NCBI GenBank assembly: GCA_900542875.1
Contig: UQPH01000001.1
Span: 143,438-207,437, forward strand
Origin: an uncultured Eubacterium sp.
GTDB taxonomy: Bacteria > Bacillota > Clostridia > Oscillospirales > Acutalibacteraceae
Direction: 5' to 3'
Length of the DNA stretch: 64,000 nt
Part shown: piece after piece, positions 1 through 8,005 of the stretch
Layout of the letters: each line of letters opens with the position of its first letter
How positions within the stretch are numbered: position 1 is the stretch's first letter
The notes under the pieces: model-generated
Databases searched by the model: none
Told to the model about the DNA's origin: nothing
The model's input: only the letters and a program-made list of their open reading frames with translations
Program-made: the position numbers and the translations under genes

Positions 1-1
1 A

Positions 2-22
2 AGCCGTACGGAAAGTACGGCT
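2..22. terminator. Short GC-rich hairpin at window edge
   Basis: Perfect 8-bp stem (AGCCGTAC / GTACGGCT) with a 5-base loop. It may be the terminator hairpin of a gene lying left of the window, but no clear T-run follows, so the role is uncertain. Confidence 0.35.
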
Positions 23-77
23 CAGACTGTCGATAAAACTCCTGAAGCACGCCAATAAAATTAACTAACCGCTTAAT

Positions 78-129
78 GCCTCCCTTGTGTAAAGGGAGGT
101 GGCAACACGAAGTGTTGACGGAGGGATTG
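78..129. repeat. Palindromic intergenic repeat with two stem-loops
   Basis: Two adjacent hairpins: CCTCCCTT (79-86) pairs with AAGGGAGG (92-99), and CAACAC (103-108) pairs with GTGTTG (112-117). The unit ends with GGAGGGATTG, which could pair back to the first arm. From memory, elements of this form (a CCTCCCTTGTGTAAAGGGAGG core) are dispersed in many gut Ruminococcaceae genomes; only one copy is seen in this window. Confidence 0.6.
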
Positions 130-130
130 T

Positions 131-178
131 AAAAGTACCGCAAACATCGAGTTTACGGTACTTTTTGCGTTTTTCGTT
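131..178 (+). terminator. Rho-independent terminator-like hairpin
   Basis: AAAAGTACCG (131-140) pairs with CGGTACTTTT (near 156-165), with AAAC/GTTT continuing the stem. A T-rich tail follows to about 178. It immediately follows the palindromic repeat and probably ends transcription of a gene outside the window. Confidence 0.6.
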
Positions 179-200
179 TTTTGCTCAGTCAAAAAAGGGC

Positions 201-228
201 TTCCAAAAAATCATTTGATTTTTTGGAA
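201..228. repeat. Perfect 12-bp inverted repeat
   Basis: TTCCAAAAAATC (201-212) and its exact complement GATTTTTTGGAA (217-228) are separated by ATTT. A second imperfect hairpin follows at 239-286 (TATAG / CTATA core). From 290 to 410 nothing else is recognised apart from a weak low-GC hairpin at 338-359 followed by a T-rich stretch. Confidence 0.5.
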
Positions 229-452
229 AGAGGAAAAACATATGCAATATAGTTACAAAACTTTGTTTTGTTCTATATGAAATATGTTTTGACGAGGTAC
301 AGCAAAGTTCGCAAGAAAACGAAATTCAGAATCTTTCTCAACAGCCTACAGTGTGTTGACTGTTTTTTATGTTTTTGCCGTATTTGCTTCATCTTTTCAT
401 TCGCCATTCTTTGACAGATTTAGTGATTTTTCACAAAATTTTCTTTTCTCTA

Positions 453-481
453 TTGACGAAATCGACATTAATATATATTAT
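453..481 (+). promoter_or_regulatory. Predicted promoter of the glycan cluster
   Basis: TTGACG (453-458), a 17-base spacer and TATTAT (476-481) fit a sigma-A promoter. The -10 lies inside a perfect 12-bp inverted repeat (468-479 / 486-497) with a 6-base spacer, which could act as an operator or simply be AT-rich DNA. A second possible promoter (TTGACA at 411-416, CAAAAT at 434-439) lies upstream. Expected transcript start is near 488, giving a leader of about 115 bases. Confidence 0.5.
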
Positions 482-601
482 ATTAAATATATATTAACAT
501 TGTGTTAGATTGTCCATTTTTAGTTTGATTTTTGTGATTTTAATAATTAATCTTTTGGCATTAAGAGAAAATTGATAAAAGCAAGACAAAGGATAGTATA
601 T

Positions 602-1315
602 ATGACATCGGTTGAAGAATTAAAAAAATTAAAAATAGATTTTCCGACAGAAGAAAAAATAATCGGATATAAAAGCTTTTATAACAGAGTCGTTAAGAGA
701 ATCATTGATTTTATTTTGGCATTAATAATGACAATAGTGTTATCTCCCTTGTTTATTGTTGTAAGTGTTTTAATTATATCAGATGACGGATTTCCTGTCT
801 TTTATAGGGCGCAGAGAGGTGGATATAAGAATAAACCTTTTCGTATTTATAAATTTCGTTCAATGATTAATAATGCAGATAAAATCGGCGGTGGAACGAC
901 CGCCTTGAACGATAGCAGAATTACAAAAATCGGTTCTTTTTTAAGAAAGACAAAGCTTGATGAATTTGCAAATCTATTTAACATCTTGCGCGGCGAGATG
1001 AGTTTTATCGGTCCCAGACCGGAACTGTTACAGTATACTGACCAATACGAAGGTGTGGAAAGGTATATATTTGAGGTTAGACCGGGAATTACAGATTACA
1101 GTTCTGATGTGTTTATTAATCTTGACGAAATCGTCGGCGGAGAAAACGCTGATGAAATGTATGAAAGATATGTTTTGAAGAACAAGAATGCTCTTCGTGT
1201 AAAATATGCAGCGGAGGTTTCCTTTAGGACGGACGTTAAAATATTTTTTAAAACAGTTTTGGATGTGCTAAAAAAAGCATTTGGATTTATTTTTAAGAAA
1301 GAGCATCGAGGTTAA
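602..1315 (+). CDS. Undecaprenyl-phosphate sugar phosphotransferase (priming transferase)
   Basis: Small (237 aa) bacterial sugar transferase of the WcaJ/EpsL/RfbP catalytic-domain type. It transfers a sugar-1-phosphate from a nucleotide sugar to undecaprenyl phosphate at the inner membrane face and so starts the repeat unit. One N-terminal membrane segment lies at about residues 34-58. The family motif RAQRGG...FRIYKFRSM follows, then TKLDE, then a C-terminal core with GPRPEL. It lacks the four extra N-terminal membrane helices of long PHPT proteins. The reading frame is open from a TTG at 572, but ATG 602 is preferred because AAAGGA (587-592) is well placed before it. First gene of the cluster; the next begins 3 bases later. 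Confidence 0.9.
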   Translation: MTSVEELKKLKIDFPTEEKIIGYKSFYNRVVKRIIDFILALIMTIVLSPLFIVVSVLIISDDGFPVFYRAQRGGYKNKPFRIYKFRSMINNADKIGGGTTALNDSRITKIGSFLRKTKLDEFANLFNILRGEMSFIGPRPELLQYTDQYEGVERYIFEVRPGITDYSSDVFINLDEIVGGENADEMYERYVLKNKNALRVKYAAEVSFRTDVKIFFKTVLDVLKKAFGFIFKKEHRG

Positions 1316-1318
1316 TAT

Positions 1319-2260
1319 ATGGAATATGTAGTATTAAAAAACTCGGATTTAAGGGTCTCTCGTTTTTGTATGGGCGGATGTCCTATGGGCGGATACGGCT
1401 GGGGCAATGTGCAGGAGCAGGAGTTGATTGACGCAGTGCACGCAGCCCTTGATAACGGAGTTAATTTTTTTGATACAGCAGAGACATATGGGCTCGGTCA
1501 GTCTGAAATAACTCTTGGTAAAGCATTGGGATATAGAAGAAAAGATGTTATTATCAGTGATAAATTCGGTGTTCATGCTAAGGTGGGACAACCTACATAT
1601 TACGATAACAGCAGAGATTATATAATCGAGGCTTGTGAAGGCTCATTAAAAAGGTTAAATACAGAGTATATTGATGTATATACTGTTCATTACAGAGACG
1701 GTAAAACGCCGCTTGCCGATGTAGTCGATACACTTGAGTATTTGAAAAAGCAAGGTAAGATAAGGTACTTTGCTCTTTCAAATATTGGCAAGGAAGACGA
1801 GCGGGAGCTTCGAGAACTTAAGGGTAAGTTTGTATCGTTCCAAGATGAGTATAGTCTTGCTTGCAGGAAAAATGAAAAAACAATGATAGAATTATCTGAG
1901 AATTATTCTCTGACTCCGTTGACATGGGGCTCTCTCGGACAAGGAATTTTAACCGGTAAGTATAATCTTGAAAATGCAAATTTCGGAGCAGATGACAGGC
2001 GTTCGAGAGATATTTATGTTAATTTTCATGGCGATAAGTTTAAGAAAAATCTTGAGATAGTTGAGGTTATGCGTGATATTGCCGCAAGTCATAATACAAG
2101 TATATCATCGGTTGCAATTAGATTTATTTTGGATAATCTTAAAGAATCGGTTGTCTTGGCAGGTGTAAAGCGTCCGGAGCAGTTGTTAGGTAATGTCGAA
2201 GCATTCGGATGGAATTTAACAGAGAAGGAATTAAAAATTTTAGATGAAGTGTCAAAGTGA
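1319..2260 (+). CDS. Aldo/keto reductase
   Basis: 313-aa TIM-barrel NAD(P)H-dependent oxidoreductase. The canonical tetrad is visible: Asp52 and Tyr57 (DTAETYG), Lys82 (SDKFG) and His124 (TVHYRD). The C-terminal cofactor-binding part (GVKRPEQL) is intact. It lies between a priming transferase and an acyltransferase in the glycan cluster, so it probably reduces a keto-sugar or sugar-derived aldehyde for the polymer. The substrate cannot be read from sequence; a general metabolic AKR is the alternative. It overlaps the next gene by 17 bases, implying co-transcription. Confidence 0.88.
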   Translation: MEYVVLKNSDLRVSRFCMGGCPMGGYGWGNVQEQELIDAVHAALDNGVNFFDTAETYGLGQSEITLGKALGYRRKDVIISDKFGVHAKVGQPTYYDNSRDYIIEACEGSLKRLNTEYIDVYTVHYRDGKTPLADVVDTLEYLKKQGKIRYFALSNIGKEDERELRELKGKFVSFQDEYSLACRKNEKTMIELSENYSLTPLTWGSLGQGILTGKYNLENANFGADDRRSRDIYVNFHGDKFKKNLEIVEVMRDIAASHNTSISSVAIRFILDNLKESVVLAGVKRPEQLLGNVEAFGWNLTEKELKILDEVSK

Positions 2261-3269
2261 TAAGATAAGGTTTGTGACCCAAGCTCAATTGATAGGATGT
2301 TTGTTAGTTGTTCTTGGACACTCAATACCTTTAAGTTGGAATGTACCTAGTATAATATATAATATTGATGTATTTATTTACACATTTCACATGCCTTTAT
2401 TCTTTTTTATAAGCGGTTATTTGTTTGAAAAAACCGCCTCGTATTCTAGATATGATTTTAGAGCGTATGTTCTTAAAAGAAATAATAGATTGATGATACC
2501 TTATTTTACTATGACATTAATCGGATTCATTCCGAAAATAATCATGAATAGATTTTTTGAGGATGACAGTTCATTAAACATTTTGTATTTTATTAAGTGT
2601 TTTTTGGTGCCAAGAGATAATGTATGGGGACATTTTTGGTTTTTACCGACATTGTTTATAATTTCAATGTTGTCTTTTGTTTTTTCAAAGATTAAGCATC
2701 TTAACGGTAATGTATATTGTGCTTTTTCGGTGTTATTGTTATGTTTATCAATTATTCCTAATTTGGTTAATATCACTGAATGGTTTGCCGTAAATGATAT
2801 TATACGTTTTGTAGGATATTATGCTGTCGGAATAATGTTTGCAAATACTAAATTTGAACTGTTATTATCAAATAATAATAGTTGCTACAAACTATTATTG
2901 TTGTTTGCGATTTCGATTGGATTGTTTTTGATTAGTATTAATAATAAGATTTTTCTTCAAAGTATTAGAACAATAATTGCATTATTGATGATAATGGTTA
3001 TACTTGCCTTTTCTAGCTTAGTAAATTTTACAAGTAATAAAATTGGTTTACATTTATCAAGAAAAACATATTCCATTTTCATTTTGTCATGGCCGTTTCA
3101 AAGTATCGTTTCAGTTGTTTTTGAAAAAGTACTTGGATTAAAGTATTATATAACTATGCCGCTATCGTTTATTTCAGGTGTTTTGGGACCCGTAATAGTG
3201 ATTTTTTTAGTTGATTTGTTAGAAAAGAAGATTGGCAAGAGAATAATTTCGCCGATTATTGGAGGATAA
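2244..3269 (+). CDS. Membrane O-acyltransferase (acyltransferase 3 family)
   Basis: 341-aa polytopic membrane protein with about ten hydrophobic segments. It begins with the family's N-terminal helix containing a conserved His (His26 in LGHS) and a FFFISGYLF segment, typical of Oac/WecH-type acyltransferase-3 enzymes that acetylate sugars from acetyl-CoA across the membrane. The start overlaps the end of the aldo/keto reductase gene by 17 bases and the stop is 2 bases before the next gene, so it belongs to the same transcript. Expected role: O-acetylation of a polymer sugar. The acyl group and target are inferred. Confidence 0.82.
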   Translation: MKCQSDKIRFVTQAQLIGCLLVVLGHSIPLSWNVPSIIYNIDVFIYTFHMPLFFFISGYLFEKTASYSRYDFRAYVLKRNNRLMIPYFTMTLIGFIPKIIMNRFFEDDSSLNILYFIKCFLVPRDNVWGHFWFLPTLFIISMLSFVFSKIKHLNGNVYCAFSVLLLCLSIIPNLVNITEWFAVNDIIRFVGYYAVGIMFANTKFELLLSNNNSCYKLLLLFAISIGLFLISINNKIFLQSIRTIIALLMIMVILAFSSLVNFTSNKIGLHLSRKTYSIFILSWPFQSIVSVVFEKVLGLKYYITMPLSFISGVLGPVIVIFLVDLLEKKIGKRIISPIIGG

Positions 3270-3271
3270 TA

Positions 3272-4210
3272 ATGAACAGTGAGCAATTAGCGTGGAAAAT
3301 AAGACGACACGGTGTTGAAATGACACATTTATCGGGTGGCTCTCATTTGGGAGCAATTTTGAGTGTTGCGGATATTATGGCAGTGCTTTATGCAGATGTG
3401 CTAAAAGTTGATTCAAAGAATCCAGACGATGAAGATAGAGATAGATTTATTCTTTCAAAAGGACATGCGGGCGCGGCGGTATATGCTGCTCTTGCGGAAA
3501 CAGGATTTTTTGATGTTTCTGAGCTTATGACGCATTATCAAAATGGTAGCAGACTTTCGGGACATGTGTCGCATTATGTACCGGGAGTTGACCTTTCAAC
3601 CGGTTCGTTGGGACATGGTTTACCTGTTGGCGTCGGTATGGCATATGCAGGACTTAAGAGCCATAAGAAATATAATGTTTATGTAGTTCTTGGTGACGGC
3701 GAATGTGATGAGGGCTCCGTTTGGGAGGCTGCGCTGTTTGCGGCTCATTACGGAATAAATAATATTACCGCAATCGTTGACCATAATAAAATGCAAAGCA
3801 TGGATTTTTGTAAGAAAACACTGGATTTAGGCGACTTTGAGGAAAAATGGAAATCGTTTGGTTGGAATGTGCTTAGCATTGATGGTAATAATCATGATGA
3901 ATTGAGAAATGCATTTTTTGAAAAATTTGACAATGATAAGCCTAAGGTTATTATAGCAAATACTATAAAAGGAAAAGGTATTCCGTTCATGGAAAATGAT
4001 ATACTGTGGCATTATCGTTTTCCGCATGACGGATGGGAATATGATTTAGCGGTAAATGAACTTCATAAAATTAAGCCGGAGGGTGCTGAGGATATTTATA
4101 CACCTAACGGAATCGAGAATCCAACGCCTGTTCCTCAAGATGCAGATATTTATAATGACCATACGACAAGTGCAACTTGGCATCCGACATGGAGAGGGGA
4201 GAGCGATTAA
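3272..4210 (+). CDS. Transketolase, N-terminal (ThDP-binding) subunit
   Basis: 312 aa, matching the first half of transketolase. It carries the SKGHA segment (62-66) and the thiamine-diphosphate/Mg motif starting GDGE (141) and ending at Asn172. The pyrimidine-binding and C-terminal domains are missing but supplied by the next gene, so the two make a split enzyme. Split transketolases exist in many anaerobes for pentose metabolism. Here the pair lies inside a glycan locus between an acyltransferase and a polymerase, which suggests it makes or extends an unusual sugar, though a misplaced pentose-phosphate gene is possible. Confidence 0.9.
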   Translation: MNSEQLAWKIRRHGVEMTHLSGGSHLGAILSVADIMAVLYADVLKVDSKNPDDEDRDRFILSKGHAGAAVYAALAETGFFDVSELMTHYQNGSRLSGHVSHYVPGVDLSTGSLGHGLPVGVGMAYAGLKSHKKYNVYVVLGDGECDEGSVWEAALFAAHYGINNITAIVDHNKMQSMDFCKKTLDLGDFEEKWKSFGWNVLSIDGNNHDELRNAFFEKFDNDKPKVIIANTIKGKGIPFMENDILWHYRFPHDGWEYDLAVNELHKIKPEGAEDIYTPNGIENPTPVPQDADIYNDHTTSATWHPTWRGESD

Positions 4211-4212
4211 AA

Positions 4213-5145
4213 ATGAGAGATACATTTGTTAAGACCCTCATTGAGGAAGCAAAGGAAGATAAGAATATTGAACTTATAACCGGTGATTTGGGCTTTGGCG
4301 TTCTTAAACCTTTTTTTGAGCAGTTGCCAAACCAATTTACAAATGCAGGTATCGCAGAGCAAAGTATGACAGGTATAGCTGCAGGAATGGCACTATGTGG
4401 TAAAACCGTGTTTACATATTCAATAGGAAATTTTCCTACGCTGAGATGTTTAGAGCAAATTAGAAATGATTGTGCATATCCGCATGCTAATGTAAAAATT
4501 GTATGTGTCGGCGGAGGTTTTGTATATGGTTCACTTGGTATGAGTCATCAAGCAACAGAAGATATTGCTATTATGCGTGCCCTTCCGAATGTGACAGTTA
4601 TATGTCCCGGTGACTTGGTTGAAGCAGCTGAAGCAACAAAAGCAATTACACATCTTCCGGGAACGGTTTATCTTCGTCTCGGTCGCGGTGGAGAAAAAAG
4701 GATACATGATAAAATTGATAACTTCCAAATCGGTAAAGCAATAAAAATCCAAGATGCAAAGACTGATTGTAAAATTAAAATTGCTTTGTTTTCTACAGGT
4801 GCGATACTTGATGAAGCTACTGATGCAACAAGAGAACTTGAAAATATAGGAATTGGAGTGGAGGAATATTCCTTCCATACAGTAAAACCGATTGATAAGA
4901 AGGTTATTCTTGATTGTGCAAAGAAATATGATTACATTGTAACTGTTGAGGAGCATAATATTATAGGCGGCTTTGCAAGCGCAGTTTCGGAAGTAATTAC
5001 AGATTCAAATGAGAATGTGAGACTTATTAAAATAGGTCTTAACGATGAATACTGCTCTAAGGTCGGCAATCAAAAATATTTAAGAGCTCAGTACGGCATG
5101 ACTTCCGAAAATATAGTAGATAAGGTTAAGGAAATTGTAAAATAA
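4213..5145 (+). CDS. Transketolase, C-terminal (pyrimidine-binding) subunit
   Basis: 310-aa partner of the preceding gene. It contains the transketolase pyrimidine-binding domain with the catalytic Glu49 (AGIAEQ) that activates thiamine diphosphate, then the C-terminal domain (HTVKPID, VEEHNIIGG). The frame stays open to an ATG at 4177 inside the previous gene. ATG 4213 is chosen because it follows the previous stop by 2 bases, has AGGGGAG about 11 bases upstream and gives the normal N-terminus (MRDTFVKTL). Expected to act as a 2+2 heterotetramer with the N-terminal subunit. Confidence 0.9.
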   Translation: MRDTFVKTLIEEAKEDKNIELITGDLGFGVLKPFFEQLPNQFTNAGIAEQSMTGIAAGMALCGKTVFTYSIGNFPTLRCLEQIRNDCAYPHANVKIVCVGGGFVYGSLGMSHQATEDIAIMRALPNVTVICPGDLVEAAEATKAITHLPGTVYLRLGRGGEKRIHDKIDNFQIGKAIKIQDAKTDCKIKIALFSTGAILDEATDATRELENIGIGVEEYSFHTVKPIDKKVILDCAKKYDYIVTVEEHNIIGGFASAVSEVITDSNENVRLIKIGLNDEYCSKVGNQKYLRAQYGMTSENIVDKVKEIVK

Positions 5146-5146
5146 T

Positions 5147-6334
5147 ATGGATTTTTTATTTAGTTCAAATTCCTGGGTTTATTATGTTGCTGTTTTTCTA
5201 TGTGCTTTTACGGCAATAATTGAGTTTGCCGTTGAAGATAAGTATACAATAGTCGGTATCGGTGAGATTGCGGAAATTCAAAACAGAAGAAAAAATATAG
5301 TAAAATTTATAGCGTTTATTTTAATTGGCTATATTGTGTTTTGGGCAGCAGTTAGAAATGGTGTTGCCGACACTCGTACTTACATTCAATCTTACAACCT
5401 TTTGAAATCCGATGTTGGAATTTTTGATTCTTTCATAAGAAATGATGACGGGAGTCTTGACAAAGCCCCTTTGTTTATATCATATCAAATTCTATTAAAA
5501 AAATTAGGCTTTGATTGGCACTTCTTTTTAGGCTCGATTGCAGTATTTTCCGGATTGTGTATATATTACGGGATATCAAAGTTTTCTGATAATGTTTCGT
5601 ATAGTGTATTTTTGTTTATTACCAGTTTGGAGTTCTATTGGCTTTTTAACGGAATTAGACAATTTGTTGTTGCTGCAATGTTTTTTGCTGCTTTTAGATT
5701 AGTTGTTGAAAAGAAATTTATTAAATTCTTATTGTTGGTTTTTGTTATGTATTTTATTCATAGCACTGCAATAATATTGATACCAATTTATTTTATTGTA
5801 AATATGAAAAATTGGGATATAGGAATAAGCATTTGTATAATTGTTACAATGGCTATTGTTTTGATTTTTCCTGGAAAGGTAAATGTTTGGATTGACGATG
5901 CCTTTTCTGATTATGATTACCTTAATGCGGTTCAAGATGATGATGGAGTTAACATTTTAAGAGTTGCTGTTTCGCTTGTCACACCGGTCTTAGCCTATAT
6001 TTATCGAAAAGATATTGCAAGATATAATAATCCGTATATTAATGTTATGGTGAATTTTTCATTAATTACTGCTGGCTTGTATGCTATCGGTTATGTTACG
6101 AGCGGAATATACATTGGGCGTTTACCAATATATACAGAATTGTTTAATATCTTACTATTACCTTTTATTATTTGCTGTGTTTCATCTAAAAAAATCAGAC
6201 CCATATTGATTTTTTGTTCTATAGTGGGATATCTTTTATTCTTTTATTTACAGACTAAAGATGGAAGTATGTATTATACGACTGATTTATTTGACAGTAT
6301 GAATATGGCAAAAGATATTAATCTATTTGAATAG
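5147..6334 (+). CDS. EpsG-family polysaccharide polymerase (Wzy-like)
   Basis: 395-aa polytopic protein with about ten to twelve membrane segments. It has EpsG-family signatures: an early arginine-rich loop with a conserved Asp-Thr (NGVADTRTYI), a central NGIRQF block leading into a helix, and FIHSTA. The family polymerises lipid-linked repeat units outside the membrane, and this is the only polymerase candidate in the cluster. Its stop is followed by 27 bases before the next start. Assignment as polymerase is by family and context; no residue proves catalysis. Confidence 0.82.
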   Translation: MDFLFSSNSWVYYVAVFLCAFTAIIEFAVEDKYTIVGIGEIAEIQNRRKNIVKFIAFILIGYIVFWAAVRNGVADTRTYIQSYNLLKSDVGIFDSFIRNDDGSLDKAPLFISYQILLKKLGFDWHFFLGSIAVFSGLCIYYGISKFSDNVSYSVFLFITSLEFYWLFNGIRQFVVAAMFFAAFRLVVEKKFIKFLLLVFVMYFIHSTAIILIPIYFIVNMKNWDIGISICIIVTMAIVLIFPGKVNVWIDDAFSDYDYLNAVQDDDGVNILRVAVSLVTPVLAYIYRKDIARYNNPYINVMVNFSLITAGLYAIGYVTSGIYIGRLPIYTELFNILLLPFIICCVSSKKIRPILIFCSIVGYLLFFYLQTKDGSMYYTTDLFDSMNMAKDINLFE

Positions 6335-6361
6335 TAAATCAACTTATTTTGGAGAATAGTA

Positions 6362-7450
6362 ATGAAAATATTGATATTAGCAAATCATTATAATACTCTC
6401 AGAATATTTAGGAGAGAGTTATTACAAAAATTGTCTGGTTTAGGACATGAACTTGTTGTATCACTCCCCGAAACCGACGAAGAAAATATTTCAATTATTG
6501 AGTCATATGGTTGCCGCGTGGTAATTGAACCTGAAATGGAACGAAGGGGTAATAACCCGATTAAGGATATCGCTCTTTTAAGGAATTATATTAAACTTAT
6601 AAAAAAAGAAAAGCCCGAAAAGGTAATTACATATACTATAAAGTGTAATATTTACGGAGCAGAGGCGGCAAAACTTTGTAATGTTCCTTGCTATTGTAAT
6701 GTTACCGGTTTGGGTTCAACCTTTCAAGTTGAAAATTTCACAAAAAAAATGGTTTCTATGATGTATAAATTTTCAATGAATAAGGCAAAACGTATTTTTT
6801 TTGAAAATATAGGCAACAGAAATACATTGGTCGATTCAGGTATTGTTAGGAAAAGTCAAACGATTGTGTTGCCGGGTGCCGGTGTAAATTTAGATGAATT
6901 TAAGCCATCAGATTATCCAAACGAAGATGAGATAAGATTTATTTTTGTCGGAAGAATAATGGCGGAAAAGGGCGTTGATGAACTTTTTTATGCTATAAAA
7001 AAACTCAAAACTGAATACGATAATTTACAGTTTGATTTTATTGGTTGGTATGAAGATAATTATGAAGACACAGTAAAAGCATTTCAAGAAAATGGCTTGA
7101 TTAATTTTTATGGTTTTCAACCGGATGTTAAGCCATTTGTAGAAAGGGCACATTGTGTTGTGTTACCAAGTTGGCATGAAGGTATGTCCAATACTTTGCT
7201 TGAAGGTGCAGCGATGTGTAAGCCTATTATAACAAGTAATATTCATGGCTGTCTTGAGGCTGTCGAAGACGGGAAAACCGGTTTCTTAGCTGAAGTAAAA
7301 AACAAGGAAAGTCTTTATGAAATAATGAAAAAATTTATTCAGTTACCGTATGAAAGCCGAAAACAAATGGGAATTAACGGTAGACAAAGAATGGAAAAGC
7401 TATTTGATAAAAACATTGTGGTAGAAAAGACATTAGAAAATATTTTATGA
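6362..7450 (+). CDS. Glycosyltransferase family 4
   Basis: 362-aa GT-B fold enzyme similar in layout to CapM/PglA-type transferases. Visible parts are the N-terminal Rossmann domain (MKILILANHY), GLGSTF near 117-121, the inter-domain segment PGAGVNLDEF (171-180), FVGR plus EKGVDEL (196-207), and the nucleotide-sugar EX7E motif with Glu273 and Glu281. It adds one sugar to the lipid-linked unit at the cytoplasmic membrane face. The stop overlaps the next start as ATGA. Confidence 0.88.
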   Translation: MKILILANHYNTLRIFRRELLQKLSGLGHELVVSLPETDEENISIIESYGCRVVIEPEMERRGNNPIKDIALLRNYIKLIKKEKPEKVITYTIKCNIYGAEAAKLCNVPCYCNVTGLGSTFQVENFTKKMVSMMYKFSMNKAKRIFFENIGNRNTLVDSGIVRKSQTIVLPGAGVNLDEFKPSDYPNEDEIRFIFVGRIMAEKGVDELFYAIKKLKTEYDNLQFDFIGWYEDNYEDTVKAFQENGLINFYGFQPDVKPFVERAHCVVLPSWHEGMSNTLLEGAAMCKPIITSNIHGCLEAVEDGKTGFLAEVKNKESLYEIMKKFIQLPYESRKQMGINGRQRMEKLFDKNIVVEKTLENIL

Positions 7451-8003
7451 GAGAAACATTCAAAAAAGATTATTATAGAATGACGGGTACAAAATTTTCG
7501 CTTTTTAGATTTTTGTTTTCATACATAACGGAACACAGAGTGAGATTTGTTTATACATATAGAAAGTTGCAATGTATTAATAAAAGAAGATATTTATCAA
7601 GACTTGCCCTGTTTATATATCACAGGCATTTGAAAATGAAGTACGGTTTGGAAATTAATCCTGATGTGAAAATAGGTGCCGGGCTTCAAATTGCACATCC
7701 GTATAGTATTACAATAAATAATGGCGCAGTGCTTGGCAAGAATGTTAATTTGGCTAAGGGCGTTTCTATATGACAAGAAAATAGGGGGATAGAATTGGTG
7801 CCCCTATTATTGGAAATCAAGTATATTTAGGAATTAATTCAACTGTTGTAGGAAAAGTTAAAATAGGCGATGACGTTTTGATTGTGCCTAATGCTTATGT
7901 GAACTGTGACGTGCCATCACATTCTATTGTTATAGGTAATCCGTGTAAAATAATTTATAAAGATAATGCAACAGAGGGTTATGTGGGATTTTTAGTTGAG
8001 TAG
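7447..8003 (+). pseudogene. Broken serine-acetyltransferase-like hexapeptide acetyltransferase
   Basis: The frame from ATG 7447 gives an N-terminal helical part and the first left-handed beta-helix turns (IGAGLQIAH, GAVLGKNVNL), then stops at TGA 7771-7773 where the family expects a Gly codon (KGVSI-G-QENRG). Directly after, a run of five G (7784-7788) is one base short: adding one G restores the family sequence (RIGAPIIGN, then VPSHSIVIGNPCKII) down to TAG 8001-8003. So there are two lesions, a nonsense change and a -1 frameshift. The intact gene would be a CysE/VatD-like sugar acetyltransferase. A sequencing or assembly error in the G-run is possible, but would not explain the TGA. Confidence 0.8.
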
Positions 8004-8005
8004 TT

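Noticed and set aside
78..129. CRISPR repeat
   Set aside because: Only one copy, no regular spacers and no cas genes; it is a palindromic intergenic repeat.
3827..4027. Antisense small gene within the transketolase gene
   Set aside because: Composition and frame are those of a shadow of the coding strand; no ribosome binding site or promoter was seen.
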